A stretch of DNA of 64,000 nucleotides from positions 62,001 through 126,000 of the forward strand of contig NZ_JBEHWS010000005.1 of NCBI RefSeq assembly GCF_040239565.1, written 5' to 3'. Source of the stretch: Fulvimarina sp040239565. Its GTDB lineage: Bacteria > Pseudomonadota > Alphaproteobacteria > Rhizobiales > Rhizobiaceae. Below, piece by piece: positions 16,551 to 26,886 of the stretch (the stretch's first letter is position 1; each line of letters begins with the position of its first letter). The notes under the pieces are model-generated. The model searched no databases and was not told the DNA's origin. It saw only the letters and a program-made list of their open reading frames with translations. Both the position numbers and the translations under genes were made by a program.

Positions 16551-19500
16551 ATGCCTATGGATATGCCCCTTCCGCCCTCGGTCCTGCCGATTTCTCCCTA
16601 TCCGGATGCGGACGCGGTTCTGGAGGGCCTGATCGCAGAGGCAGATCTTTCCAAGGAAGACCGGAAGAAGATCGGGTCCATCGCGGTCGATCTGGTCAAG
16701 CGCATCCGAAAGACCGGCGATCCCGGCCTGATGGAGGTCTTCCTCGCGGAATACGGCCTCTCGACCGAAGAAGGCATCGCGCTGATGTGCCTCGCGGAAG
16801 CGCTGCTTCGCGTGCCCGATGCCCAAACAATGGACGAGCTGATCGAGGACAAGATCGCGCCTGGCCAGTGGAGCACCCATCTCGGCCATTCTTCGTCTTC
16901 GCTCGTGAACGCCTCGACTTGGGCACTTATGCTGACCGGCCGCGTGCTGGAAGAGAATGATCGCGGACCTTTGAAGGCGATGCGCGGCGCGGTGAAGCGC
17001 CTCGGCGAACCGGTGATCCGCAACGCCACCGGACAGGCGATGCGCGTGATGGGCCGCCAGTTCGTGCTCGGCGAAACCATGGACAAGGCCATGGAACGCG
17101 CAAAGGAACAGGAGGACAAGGGCTACACCTATTCCTACGACATGCTCGGTGAGGCCGCTCGAACCTATGCCGACGCCGAACGCTATCGCAAGGCCTATGA
17201 CGGCGCGATCGAGAAGATGTCGAAGCGCGCCACCAAGGGCGACATCGCGACCAATCCCGGCATCTCGGTCAAGTTCTCCGCGCTTCATCCGCGATACGAA
17301 ATGGCACAGCACGACCGGGTTCTCGACGAACTCGTGCCGATCGTCGCCGATCTCGCCGCCAAGGCCGCCAAGCTCAAGATCGGCTTCAACGTCGATGCGG
17401 AGGAGCAGGATCGGCTGACGCTCTCCCTCGAAGTCATCGACAGGGTCCTTCAGGACGAGCGCCTGAAGGGTTGGGACGGTTTTGGCATCGTCGTCCAGGC
17501 CTTCGGGCCACGCGCCGGCAGTGTCATCGACTGGATTCACGATACCGCCGAGCGCCTCGACCGCAAGCTGATGGTGCGTCTGGTCAAGGGCGCATACTGG
17601 GATACTGAGATCAAGCTCAGCCAGCAGGAAGGCCTGCCGCGCTTCCCGGTTTTCTCGCGCAAACCGGCGACTGATGTGAGCTTCATCGGCAATGCGCGGA
17701 AGCTGCTCAGATACCGCGATCGCATCTATCCTCAGTTCGCGACCCATAACGCCCATACGGCGGCTGCCGTCATCCACATGGCCCAGCAGATGGGCGCGAA
17801 ACCCGAAGAGTTCGAGTTCCAGCGCCTGCATGGCATGGGCGAAGTGCTGCACACCATGGTCATGAAGGACCATGGCACACGCTGCCGTATCTACGCGCCC
17901 GTCGGCGCGCATCGCGATCTTCTGGCCTATCTCGTTCGCCGGCTGCTGGAGAACGGCGCAAATTCGAGCTTCGTCAACCAGATCGTCGACGAGGACGTTC
18001 CGCCGGAGCAGGTTGCCGAAGACCCGTTCGAGGCACTCGGCTATGCGCCTTCGGTGACGCCCGGCCCCGACATCTTCCTGCCGGTCCGCGAGAATTCGAA
18101 AGGCTGGGACCTGACGGCGGTCGATCATCTGGAAGAGATCGAGGCGGCCCGCGAGCCTTTCCGCACCAAACACTTCGAGGCCGGCCCGCTGATCGAAGGC
18201 GATCCTCAACCCGAAGACGAGGCGGAGCGCCTCAACCCGGCCGATCCGAATGATATCGTCGGCACCACGCGCTTTGCCTCGCAAGCCGATGTCGAAACCG
18301 CGCTCTCCGCGGCCAAGCCGTGGGAAGCAAGCGCAGAAGAGCGAGCCCGCATTCTGAAGAAAGCGGCTTCGCTCTACGAAGAGAGTTTCGGCGAGATCTT
18401 CGCGGTCCTCGCCCGCGAAGCCGGCAAGACGATGCCGGATGCGCTGTCGGAGCTGCGCGAGGCTGTGGACTTTCTCAACTACTACGCTGAGGAAGCCAAG
18501 AAGCTCACCAGCGAGCCGCTGGGCCGGGTCGTCTGCATCAGCCCGTGGAACTTTCCCCTGGCGATCTTCACCGGCCAGATCGCGGCCGCGCTTGCCGCAG
18601 GGAATGCAGTGCTGGCAAAACCCGCCGAGCAGACGCCGCTGATCGCCCATCTCGGCACGCGGCTAATGCACGAAGCGGGCATTCCGCGCGAAGCGCTGCA
18701 GCTTCTACCGGGTGCCGGTCAGGTCGGCGCGGCACTCACCTCCGACGCACGGATAGACGGCGCGGCGTTCACCGGCTCCACCGAAACGGCGCAGAAGATC
18801 AAGCAGGCGATGGCGGAAAACTGCCATCCCGGCGCCCCGCTGATCGCCGAGACCGGCGGCCTCAACGCCATGATCGTCGACTCTTCGGCCCTGCCCGAAC
18901 AGGCGGTGCGGGATATCATCCAGTCGGCCTTCCAGTCCGCCGGCCAGCGCTGCTCGGCCTGCCGCTGCGTCTACGTGCAGGAGGACATCTCGAAGAGTTT
19001 CTTCGAGATGCTGAAGGGCGCGATGGACGCATTCCGCCCGTCCGACCCGTGGTATCTGAAGTCCGACAGCGGCCCCTTGATCGACGAGGAAGCCCACGGG
19101 CCGATCGCCGACTATGTCGCGAAGGCCAAAGCGGATGGCCGGCTGATGCACCAGATCGAGGCACCGGACCAGGGCCATTTCCTCGCCCCGGCGCTGATCC
19201 GCGTGAACAGCATCTCCGACATCGAGCGCGAGATCTTCGGTCCCGTACTGCACATCGCGACCTTCAAGGCGAAGGAAATCGACAAGGTCATCGACGCGAT
19301 CAACGGCAAGGGCTACGGGCTCACCTTCGGGCTGCACACCCGGATCGACGACCGCGTGCAATACGTCACCGACCGCATCCATGCCGGCAATCTGTATGTA
19401 AATCGCAATCAGATCGGGGCGATCGTCGCTTCGCAGCCCTTCGGCGGCGAAGGCCTCTCCGGCACAGGCCCGAAAGCGGGCGGGCCATTCTATGTGGCGC

Positions 19501-19946
19501 GCTTCCAGAAAGCCGTCTCGCCGAAATACCGGCCGTCGAGCCCAATCGATCTTCCGGGCCCAACGGGCGAGTCCAACCGGCTGCATCTCAGCCCCCGGCC
19601 GGCGGTGCTCTGCCTCGGCCCTACGGATGAGGATCGCAAGAAGCAGCGGGCGGCGGTCGAGCGTCTCGGCGGAGTCGCGGAAGACGCCTCGGTGGAGCGC
19701 GATCTTTCCACGGGACCGGAGTTCGGAAGCGCCATCTGGTGGGGCGACGAGGAAACGGCCCGCAAACTCGCCAAGCAGCTGGCCAAGCGCAAGGGCCCGC
19801 TCCTGCGGCTCGTCACCGGAGCGGTCACAGTGCCGGATGTCATGCACGAGCGACACCTCTGCATCGACACGACCGCGTCGGGCGGCAATGCGCAGCTGCT
19901 TGCCGACGTGGCGAAGAACGATCCGCGTGCGAAGAGCAGGCAGTAG
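16551..19946 (+). CDS. putA: Bifunctional proline dehydrogenase/P5C dehydrogenase
   Basis: A 1131-residue PutA that oxidises proline to glutamate. The FAD-dependent proline dehydrogenase barrel spans about residues 150-480 (SVKFSALHPRYE, RLVKGAYWD, ATHNAHT, RRLLENGANSSFVN). The NAD-dependent aldehyde dehydrogenase spans about 560-1000 with general base E767 (AETGG) and nucleophile C801 (SAGQRCSACR). A further C-terminal domain of about 120 residues is typical of longer PutAs. There is no N-terminal ribbon-helix-helix DNA-binding domain, so this form should not repress its own gene as E. coli PutA does. ATG 16551 is used because AAGGA lies upstream; ATG 16557 is a near alternative. Peripheral inner-membrane location is expected. 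Confidence 0.95.
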   Translation: MPMDMPLPPSVLPISPYPDADAVLEGLIAEADLSKEDRKKIGSIAVDLVKRIRKTGDPGLMEVFLAEYGLSTEEGIALMCLAEALLRVPDAQTMDELIEDKIAPGQWSTHLGHSSSSLVNASTWALMLTGRVLEENDRGPLKAMRGAVKRLGEPVIRNATGQAMRVMGRQFVLGETMDKAMERAKEQEDKGYTYSYDMLGEAARTYADAERYRKAYDGAIEKMSKRATKGDIATNPGISVKFSALHPRYEMAQHDRVLDELVPIVADLAAKAAKLKIGFNVDAEEQDRLTLSLEVIDRVLQDERLKGWDGFGIVVQAFGPRAGSVIDWIHDTAERLDRKLMVRLVKGAYWDTEIKLSQQEGLPRFPVFSRKPATDVSFIGNARKLLRYRDRIYPQFATHNAHTAAAVIHMAQQMGAKPEEFEFQRLHGMGEVLHTMVMKDHGTRCRIYAPVGAHRDLLAYLVRRLLENGANSSFVNQIVDEDVPPEQVAEDPFEALGYAPSVTPGPDIFLPVRENSKGWDLTAVDHLEEIEAAREPFRTKHFEAGPLIEGDPQPEDEAERLNPADPNDIVGTTRFASQADVETALSAAKPWEASAEERARILKKAASLYEESFGEIFAVLAREAGKTMPDALSELREAVDFLNYYAEEAKKLTSEPLGRVVCISPWNFPLAIFTGQIAAALAAGNAVLAKPAEQTPLIAHLGTRLMHEAGIPREALQLLPGAGQVGAALTSDARIDGAAFTGSTETAQKIKQAMAENCHPGAPLIAETGGLNAMIVDSSALPEQAVRDIIQSAFQSAGQRCSACRCVYVQEDISKSFFEMLKGAMDAFRPSDPWYLKSDSGPLIDEEAHGPIADYVAKAKADGRLMHQIEAPDQGHFLAPALIRVNSISDIEREIFGPVLHIATFKAKEIDKVIDAINGKGYGLTFGLHTRIDDRVQYVTDRIHAGNLYVNRNQIGAIVASQPFGGEGLSGTGPKAGGPFYVARFQKAVSPKYRPSSPIDLPGPTGESNRLHLSPRPAVLCLGPTDEDRKKQRAAVERLGGVAEDASVERDLSTGPEFGSAIWWGDEETARKLAKQLAKRKGPLLRLVTGAVTVPDVMHERHLCIDTTASGGNAQLLADVAKNDPRAKSRQ

Positions 19947-19964
19947 GTCCGACGCGCCGCCGGA

Positions 19965-21032
19965 TCAGTCGGTGAAGAAGCGAAAGCGCGAGACCTGCCG
20001 AAAGGTCTCGCCCGGATCCAGCCGGGCCGAGGGAAAGCTCGGCTGGTTCGGACTGTCCGGAAAGAGCTGCGGCTCCAGGCAAAGGCCATCGCCCATGCGG
20101 TAGAGCCTGTCGCCTTTGCCCGGCACACCGCCGGTGAGGAAGTTACCGGAATAGAATTGAATGCCGGGCGCTGTGGTCGCCATCTCCATCACGCGGCCGG
20201 TCGCGAGGTCTTTGAGGCGCGCCGCGAACTTCGGCTCGTCCCGGGTTTCGTCCGCCAGAACCATGCAGTGATCGAAGCCGCGACCGAGCCTGACCTGATC
20301 GTCCGCTCCGTCGCGAACACCCTCCGCCACAGATTTCGCCTGACGGAAATCGAACGGCGTTCCATCAACGGATTTCAGTTTGCCGGTCGGGATCGCGGTC
20401 TCGTCGACAGGAAGGAAGCGATCGGCTGCGAGCGTCAGTTCGTGATCGTGGATACCGCGCTCCGAAAGCGCACCACCGAGATTGAAGAAGACATGGTTCG
20501 TCAGGTTGCAGATAGTCGGCGCGTCCGTCACGGCTTCGTAGGTGAGTGTTAACTCGCCCGGTCCGGTCAGCGCATAGGTCGCGCGCGCTTCAAGCGCGCC
20601 CGGATAGCCGCCGTCTCCGTCCGGGCTGGTCAGGGCGAAGGTGACGAAGGGATGAGGCGTGTCGCCGACTTCCGCAACCGTCCAATTTGTAACGCCAAAA
20701 CCGCTCGATCCGCCATGGAGATGGTTCGGCCCATTGTTCGTTTCGAGCTGGTAGTCCCGACCATCAAGTCTAAAGCGGCCCTTGGCAATGCGGTTGGCGA
20801 AGCGCCCGACGGAAACACCGAAATGCTGCGGGTGAGTCTCGTACATTGCGAGATCGTCGTAGCCGAGGGTGACGTCATCGATCCGGCCATCGCGATCGGG
20901 CACGCGAACCGCCTGGAGCGAGGCGCCGAAGCTCATCAGCGTGATCGAGATGCCGTCCGTTTCGAGATCGAAGGCCTCGACTTGCTCTCCGTGAGAAAGC
21001 CTCCCGAATTCGCGCCGCTGTAATCCTACCAT
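19965..21032 (-). CDS. galM: Aldose 1-epimerase (mutarotase)
   Basis: A 355-residue galactose-mutarotase-fold enzyme that interconverts alpha and beta anomers of free aldoses. Recognisable family segments are the N-terminal GxxxxRF-like region (SVGRFANRIAKGRF), NGPNHLHGG with the first sugar-binding histidine, LTNHVFFNLGG with the catalytic histidine, and a C-terminal part containing GIQFYSGNFL and the LEPQLFPDSPN stretch, where the catalytic glutamate is expected. The start at 21032 gives the usual N terminus; the open frame to 21236 crosses into the divergent gene's promoter. It converges with putA (18 bp apart, no terminator) and diverges from a DMT transporter. Confidence 0.9.
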   Translation of the reverse strand: MVGLQRREFGRLSHGEQVEAFDLETDGISITLMSFGASLQAVRVPDRDGRIDDVTLGYDDLAMYETHPQHFGVSVGRFANRIAKGRFRLDGRDYQLETNNGPNHLHGGSSGFGVTNWTVAEVGDTPHPFVTFALTSPDGDGGYPGALEARATYALTGPGELTLTYEAVTDAPTICNLTNHVFFNLGGALSERGIHDHELTLAADRFLPVDETAIPTGKLKSVDGTPFDFRQAKSVAEGVRDGADDQVRLGRGFDHCMVLADETRDEPKFAARLKDLATGRVMEMATTAPGIQFYSGNFLTGGVPGKGDRLYRMGDGLCLEPQLFPDSPNQPSFPSARLDPGETFRQVSRFRFFTD

Positions 21033-21126
21033 CGCTCCGTCCCCTTTCCGTTTGCCCGCGCTTCTGCGATAGCGCCCCGGCCGGACACGCGAAGCGCCCG
21101 GCACCCCGCAGGTAGAGGAGCGAGAG

Positions 21127-22056
21127 GTGAAGACGACAGCCGCATCCATCGTGACACGGATGGACCGGGCGACGCTCGGCATCCTCATGATGGTGTTCGG
21201 CATCTTCCTCTTCATGGCGAACGATGCCCTCGGCAAGTTCCTCGTCGAGACCTATTCGGTGGGACAGGTCCTTCTCCTACGCTCCGTCGCCGCGCTGATC
21301 ATACTCCTACCTCTGGTCTGGCGCATCGGGTTCCGCTCGCTGGTAAAGGTCGAAAGGCCGGGCCAGCAGGTGCTCCGGACCATCTTCGCGACTGCCGAGG
21401 TGACGGCCTTCTACGGTGCGCTCGCCTTCCTGCCGCTCGCAGCAACCCTCTCCTACTGGCTTGCGGCGCCGATCTTCGTCGCCGCGCTCGCACCGCTTAT
21501 CCTGGGCGAGACGGTCGGACTGCGCCGATGGACGGCGATCCTGATCGGCTTCGGCGGCGTGCTGATCGTCCTGCAACCATCCGCCGCCACCTTTTCCGGC
21601 GGCGCGCCGATCGCGATCTTCGGCAGCTTCGCCTTCGCGCTGATGATGCTGACGACCCGCTCGCTGCGCGAAACACCCGATGCGGTGCTCGTGTTCTGGC
21701 AGACGGTCGGCGCCCTCGCCGCAGGCATCGTGCTGTCGCTGTTTGCCTGGACACCGCTGACCATGGCCGGCTTTCTGGCGCTGAGCTTTCTCGGCGTCGT
21801 CGCGCTCGCGGCCCATCTCTGCGTGACACGGGCCTTCAAGCTCGGTGACGCGGCGACCATCGCGCCGCTGCAATATACGATGCTGCCCTGGGCGACGCTC
21901 TTCGGCTTTCTGTTCTTCGACGAAATTCCGCGATGGACGACGCTTCTCGGCGCAATCGTCATTATAGGCTCCGGCCTCTTCATCTTCTTCCGCGAGAGGC
22001 AGGTCGCGAAGCGACAAGCCACGATCGCCGCGACGCAGCTCCCGCCAAGCGGTTGA
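21127..22056 (+). CDS. DMT-superfamily EamA transporter
   Basis: A 309-residue drug/metabolite transporter with about ten hydrophobic helices arranged as two EamA domains (roughly 15-150 and 155-295). Features such as the LRSVAAL helix, the FYGALAFLPLAAT helix pair and the terminal FFDEIPRWTTLLGA repeat are typical of this family, which often exports amino acids or metabolites. The start used is GTG at 21127 with AGGAGCGAGAG just upstream; ATG at 21160 is an alternative. Substrate cannot be predicted. It stands alone between galM and the yhaO-like gene. Confidence 0.85.
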   Translation: MKTTAASIVTRMDRATLGILMMVFGIFLFMANDALGKFLVETYSVGQVLLLRSVAALIILLPLVWRIGFRSLVKVERPGQQVLRTIFATAEVTAFYGALAFLPLAATLSYWLAAPIFVAALAPLILGETVGLRRWTAILIGFGGVLIVLQPSAATFSGGAPIAIFGSFAFALMMLTTRSLRETPDAVLVFWQTVGALAAGIVLSLFAWTPLTMAGFLALSFLGVVALAAHLCVTRAFKLGDAATIAPLQYTMLPWATLFGFLFFDEIPRWTTLLGAIVIIGSGLFIFFRERQVAKRQATIAATQLPPSG

Positions 22057-22162
22057 AGGTCGATAAGACGCTGGAAAACCAAGGTGACGCCCTGTCTCTC
22101 GTCGCATCGCTTCATGTAGGATAGGTAGCGATTCGCTTGCATCCGCTTCACGAGTTCCACCC

Positions 22163-23404
22163 TTGTCGAACTTCACCTTCATTCACGCAGCCGATCTCCA
22201 TCTCGGCAGCCCGTTCCAGAGCCTCGCCGTGAAGGATGCGACGATCGCAGCCCGCTTCGCGCAGGCAACGCGCGGCGCGTTCACGAAGCTGGTGGATCAG
22301 GCGATCGAGCGGCAGGTGAATTTTCTGATCATCGCGGGCGACGTCTATGACGGCGAGTGGAAGGACAATTCCGTCGGCCTTTTCTTCAATCGGGAGGTCG
22401 CGCGGCTCGCCAAGGCGAATATCCCGGTCGTCTTTCTGCGGGGCAACCACGACGCGGAGAGCGTCGTCACCAAGAGCGTGCCGCTTCCGGAAAGCGTGCA
22501 GCAATTTACCACCAACAAGCCGACCACGATCCGTTTCACCGAACTCGGGGTCGCGCTGCACGGTCAAGGATTTGCCGAACGAGCGGCGCAGGATAATCTC
22601 GCCCTCGCCTACCCTGCGCCCGTCCCAGGCCTCTTCAATATCGGCGTTCTACACACCTCGCTCACCGGCCGGCCGCCGCACGACGACTATGCGCCCTGCA
22701 CCGCCGATGATCTGCGCAATCGGGGCTACGACTACTGGGCGCTCGGGCATGTCCACGATTTCGAGATCGTCAGTGAAAACCCGCATGTTGTCTTTCCGGG
22801 CAATCTTCAGGGCCGCAGCATCCGCGAGACCGGTGAAAAGGGTGCAGTTCTCGTCTCCGTCGAGGACAGCCGTGTCCGGGACATCGAAAGGCTTGTGCTC
22901 GACGAAGCCCGCTGGGCGCATGTTTCGCTCGACATAAGCAATCACGAGGAGCCGGGCACGATTGCGAATGCGGTCGCGGCGTGCTTCGAAGCCGAGGCGG
23001 AAGCCGCCGGCGAACGGCTTCTGGCCTTTCGCATCGAACTCACCGGCTCATCCACGTTCCGACGGCGGCTGATCGCGACCCGCGAAATGCTCGCCGACGA
23101 AATACAGGCGGCCTGCCATCACCATCACCCCGATGCCTGGCTCGAAAAGCTGGTTGTAAGCGTGACGCCACCAGAAGCCGAAAAGAGCGGGCCCACGATC
23201 GACCGGACGATCGATATCGAGGCGATGCTTCGGGAAGTTCTCGAAGCCACTGAAACGCGAGACGAGGCCGGCGAGGTCGTTCGTCAGATCACAGCGAAAC
23301 TGCCGGGCGGCATCGGCAGCGGCGAGGCGCCTCTCGGCGAAGCCAGCGAATTGCTGGCGGAGGCACGCGATCTTCTGCTGACCCGCGCCGAGATCGAGGC
23401 TTAA
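22163..23404 (+). CDS. SbcD/YhaO-like DNA repair exonuclease
   Basis: A 413-residue calcineurin-like metallophosphoesterase. All five metal-binding blocks of the Mre11/SbcD family are visible: D11/H13 in AADLHLGS, GDVYD, RGNHDAES, LHTS and GHVHD. The C-terminal ~170 residues form the capping/ATPase-contact region. The closest layout is B. subtilis YhaO, whose partner YhaN is encoded directly downstream, exactly as here (8 bp to the next ATG). It should form a nuclease complex acting on DNA ends. The start is TTG at 22163, the only start codon that precedes the first phosphoesterase strand. Confidence 0.88.
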   Translation: MSNFTFIHAADLHLGSPFQSLAVKDATIAARFAQATRGAFTKLVDQAIERQVNFLIIAGDVYDGEWKDNSVGLFFNREVARLAKANIPVVFLRGNHDAESVVTKSVPLPESVQQFTTNKPTTIRFTELGVALHGQGFAERAAQDNLALAYPAPVPGLFNIGVLHTSLTGRPPHDDYAPCTADDLRNRGYDYWALGHVHDFEIVSENPHVVFPGNLQGRSIRETGEKGAVLVSVEDSRVRDIERLVLDEARWAHVSLDISNHEEPGTIANAVAACFEAEAEAAGERLLAFRIELTGSSTFRRRLIATREMLADEIQAACHHHHPDAWLEKLVVSVTPPEAEKSGPTIDRTIDIEAMLREVLEATETRDEAGEVVRQITAKLPGGIGSGEAPLGEASELLAEARDLLLTRAEIEA

Positions 23405-23412
23405 GGGGCGAG

Positions 23413-26400
23413 ATGCGGTTTCAGCGCCTACACCTCCTGCGCTTCGGCGCCTTAGACGACCGCGAAATCACGTTCCGGCCCGACGCACGCCTGCATATCG
23501 TCTTTGGGCCGAACGAAGCCGGAAAGTCGACGACCCTCTCCGCGCTGTCCGCTCTGCTCTTCGGCTTTCCTCATCAGAAAACGCACGATTTCCTCCACCG
23601 GGCCGACATGCTGCGCATCGCGGCAACGGTCGCCGCACGTGACGGGTCCGAACTCGCCTTCCGCCGCCGCCGGGGAAACAAGGCGACACTGCTCGCCGAC
23701 AACGACACGGAAACGGCTCTGCGTGACGATGCTCTGGCTCCATTCATCGGCGGCCTCACCAAGACGGTCTTCGAAAGCGCGTTTGGCCTCAACTCGACCC
23801 GCCTCAAGGAAGGCGCCGAGGCGATGCTCGCAAGCGATGGCGAATTGGGCGGAACGCTGCTCGCCGCCGCCTCGGGCCTCACCGGCTTGCGCGAACTGCG
23901 CACTGAGTTCGAGAACGAAGCCTCGGACCTTTATGCCCCCCGCGCGAGTACGAAGGAGTTCAATGAGCTTTCGAAGCGCTGGGATGCGGCACGGCAGAAG
24001 GTTCGCGAGACCGAGCTTCGTTCTGGAGACTGGAAGGCGCTCAACGCGGAAATCGAACGGCTGGAGCGCCGGCATGAGGAGGAAAAGCAGCAGCTCTCAG
24101 CCCTGATCCGCCGCAGGGAAGAGCTCGGCACCCTCAAGAAGCTCGGACCTGTCGTCGCCGAGATCGATGCAAGCCTGCGCAAGCTGGAAACCCACAGCGA
24201 TCTCAACGAACTGAGACCAGGTTTTGCCGGAACGCTTGAGAAGGCGCTGGAGGATCAGGCCGCATCCGCCGAGGCGTTCGAGGAGGCGTCGAAGCGCCTG
24301 CGAGATGCGGAAGAAGCCGTTGCCGAAATCGATGTTGACGAAAATGTGCTGGCCCAAGGCAAAGCAATCAGCGCGCTGCACGAACAGCTCGGCAATTACC
24401 GAAAGACGCGGGAAGATCTGCCTGCCGTCGCACGCGAGCAACGCGGCTTTGCCCATGACATCGAGGATCGGCTGAAGCGGCTCGGTCTTTCGGTCGAGAC
24501 CTATAGCGCAACGCAACCGACCGACGCCACGCTCGCCCTCGCCGCGCAGCTTGCCGAGGATGGTAAAAGCCTCGCCCGCGAGATGGCCGGCCTCAAAAAG
24601 CAGATCGCCGACGAGCGCGAAAACGAGGCCGGGCTCGACCGGCATGCACCAGCTGGCAGGTTGACCGATCCAAAGCCCCACAAGGATCGAATGGCGGCGC
24701 TGCGGCCGGAGATCGAGGCTATCGAGAAGGCACGTGAGGTCTATCTCGAACATCGGACCGAGACCCGACGCATCCGCGACGCCGCGCTCGCCCTTAATCC
24801 ACCGGTCGCCGATTTCGAGCGGTTCGTTACCGTCGCGCTGCCCTCCGTCGCGACCGTTTCTACACAGGCCGAGCAGCTGGAAGGCATCGGACGCGAGATC
24901 GGCAAGACCGAAAGCGAACTCCACAGGATCGACGAAGAGATCGCACGAAACGCAAAAATCCTGCGAGAGACCGAGCGCGGCGGCGAAATCCCGTCGCGCG
25001 AGACAATCGTCGCAGCGCGGAAAGAACGCGACGAAGCCTTCAAACCGATCGCTGCAAGCGCCCTCGGAAGCGCGGAACAGCCCAAGCCCGCCGAAGCGCA
25101 TGCCCTAGTCGAGTCGTTCACGGCGCGGATTCGGTCTGCCGACGATCTGGCGGACGCCGCCTTTGACGATGTCGAGCGGGTTCAGCGATACAGCGATCTG
25201 AGTGCCCGCAACGCGGAACTCGAACAAGAGCAAGCGGCGCTTGAGAAAGCGCTGACCTCTCGGCGAGAAGATCGAGATAGGCTGCACGCGGAATTCGCGT
25301 TCCCCTTCGAAGCAATCGACGTCAAGGCCGCCGATCCAAACAGGATGATCGACTGGCTGAAAGCCATGACCGATCTGCGAGACGCCCATCGCGAGAACGA
25401 ACGCCTCTCCGATCAGCTGTCGTCGATCGCCAGCCGCGAGGAGGTCTTACGCAAAGCGCTTATCGGTCTCGCTCAGCATTTGTGGATCGAAGACGCCGAG
25501 GCGCTCGGCACGCTTCCTCTCGTGCGCGCCGTCGGGCAGCGGATCGAGGAGATGAGCCAAGCCTGGCTCGAAAGCCGTGATCATGCCGGGCGCAAGCGGG
25601 ATGTGGAGCGGCGGATCGAGCGGCTGGAAGGGCAGAAGTCCGAGCTTTCAAAGCGTCTGGAACTCTGGCGCAGAGATGCCGACAGCGCCTTCGGTAAGCT
25701 CGGGCTAGCGCCCGGCGCATCGCCGGAGGAGGCCGCCGCAACGATTGCGCTCTGGCGCGAGCTTCCCGGCATCGAACGCCAGCGCGTCAATCGCGAAGAG
25801 CGCGTCCGGGGCATGGAGCGCGACGCCAGGCGCTTCGAGGACGAAACCCGTGCCCTGGTATCCGATATCGCGCCATCCTGGAGCGATCTGCCGGCGGAAC
25901 GCGCCGTCGAAGACCTGCAGGAAGAGAGCGAGATCGCTTATCGCGCCAGCGCCAAGCTTGCCGAGCGCAAGACAGCTTTCGAACGCGCCGCACGCGCTCG
26001 CGATCAGCGCAAAGCCCAATCTGACGCGGCCGAGACCAGGCTCTCAGAGTTTCTTGTAGCCTGCCCCGGATGCGCAGACCCGGAACATCTCATCGAAAGG
26101 CTCCACGAGCGCGACCGCCTTCGCGAAGCCGCCGTCAAGTCCCGCGACCGACTCGTCGATATCGCCCCGGCATGGTCTGAGGACGCAGTGCGGCAGGCGC
26201 TCGACGGTTTCGACCCATCGCGAGCGGACCTGGACCTAAGCGACCTCGAAAGCGAAGAGCGCGATCTGACCGCCCAGTCGAACGAGACCTATGCCGAGCT
26301 GCGCGAGAAGCTGAAAGAGAAGGAAGCGCTGAGCCGCGGCCAGGGTGCTGAAGGCGCGGTCTTCGAACAGAAGGCAGTGGAAGCGGAGATGCTCGATCTC

Positions 26401-26886
26401 GCCCGCCGCTGGGCCGTCCTGAAGATCGCGTCGAACCTCGTCTCAGCTACGCTGGACAAACATCGCCAAAGCCAGGATGCGCCGCTCATGCACCGCGCCG
26501 GCGAAAGATTTAAGACCCTTACCGCCGGAGCCTTCCCCTCGCTCTCCCAGCAGTTCGACGAGAACGACGACGCCAAGCTCATGGCGGTACGGGAGAATGG
26601 CGAACGGTTGAGGATTGATGATCTCAGCGATGGCACGCGCGATCAGCTTTTCCTCGCGCTCCGCCTCGCTTTCATCGAAGATTATGCGAGCCGAAACGAA
26701 CCGATCCCCTTCATCGGCGACGACATCTTCCAGACCTTCGACGACGAGCGCACCGCGGCCGGACTCCTGACATTGGCCGATGCCAGCGAGCACATGCAGC
26801 CGATACTCTTCGCCCACCATCGCAGCGTGGTGGAGATCGCGAAGGAACGGCTGGGAGAAGACGCCGATATCATCGAGATGGCCTGA
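23413..26886 (+). CDS. YhaN/SbcC-like SMC-type ATPase
   Basis: A 1157-residue Rad50/SbcC-like ATPase, partner of the upstream nuclease. The N-terminal head has Walker A GPNEAGKST at residues 32-40 and the AAA_27-type start MRFQRLHLLRFGALDD. Residues about 170-1010 are long charged coiled-coil segments. The C-terminal head carries an ABC signature variant (DLSDGTRDQLFLALRLAFIE), Walker B (PFIGDDIFQTFDD) and the H-loop FAHH. A CPGC motif at C884-C887 resembles the Rad50 zinc hook but sits well past the middle of the coil. Together with the YhaO-like protein it should tether and process DNA ends. The two genes are clearly one operon. Confidence 0.88.
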   Translation: MRFQRLHLLRFGALDDREITFRPDARLHIVFGPNEAGKSTTLSALSALLFGFPHQKTHDFLHRADMLRIAATVAARDGSELAFRRRRGNKATLLADNDTETALRDDALAPFIGGLTKTVFESAFGLNSTRLKEGAEAMLASDGELGGTLLAAASGLTGLRELRTEFENEASDLYAPRASTKEFNELSKRWDAARQKVRETELRSGDWKALNAEIERLERRHEEEKQQLSALIRRREELGTLKKLGPVVAEIDASLRKLETHSDLNELRPGFAGTLEKALEDQAASAEAFEEASKRLRDAEEAVAEIDVDENVLAQGKAISALHEQLGNYRKTREDLPAVAREQRGFAHDIEDRLKRLGLSVETYSATQPTDATLALAAQLAEDGKSLAREMAGLKKQIADERENEAGLDRHAPAGRLTDPKPHKDRMAALRPEIEAIEKAREVYLEHRTETRRIRDAALALNPPVADFERFVTVALPSVATVSTQAEQLEGIGREIGKTESELHRIDEEIARNAKILRETERGGEIPSRETIVAARKERDEAFKPIAASALGSAEQPKPAEAHALVESFTARIRSADDLADAAFDDVERVQRYSDLSARNAELEQEQAALEKALTSRREDRDRLHAEFAFPFEAIDVKAADPNRMIDWLKAMTDLRDAHRENERLSDQLSSIASREEVLRKALIGLAQHLWIEDAEALGTLPLVRAVGQRIEEMSQAWLESRDHAGRKRDVERRIERLEGQKSELSKRLELWRRDADSAFGKLGLAPGASPEEAAATIALWRELPGIERQRVNREERVRGMERDARRFEDETRALVSDIAPSWSDLPAERAVEDLQEESEIAYRASAKLAERKTAFERAARARDQRKAQSDAAETRLSEFLVACPGCADPEHLIERLHERDRLREAAVKSRDRLVDIAPAWSEDAVRQALDGFDPSRADLDLSDLESEERDLTAQSNETYAELREKLKEKEALSRGQGAEGAVFEQKAVEAEMLDLARRWAVLKIASNLVSATLDKHRQSQDAPLMHRAGERFKTLTAGAFPSLSQQFDENDDAKLMAVRENGERLRIDDLSDGTRDQLFLALRLAFIEDYASRNEPIPFIGDDIFQTFDDERTAAGLLTLADASEHMQPILFAHHRSVVEIAKERLGEDADIIEMA

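Noticed and set aside
16491..18650. 719-codon open frame antisense to putA
   Set aside because: GC-rich coding DNA leaves long open frames on the opposite strand. The translation is Arg/Asp/Leu-rich with no family motif, while the sense frame is clearly PutA.
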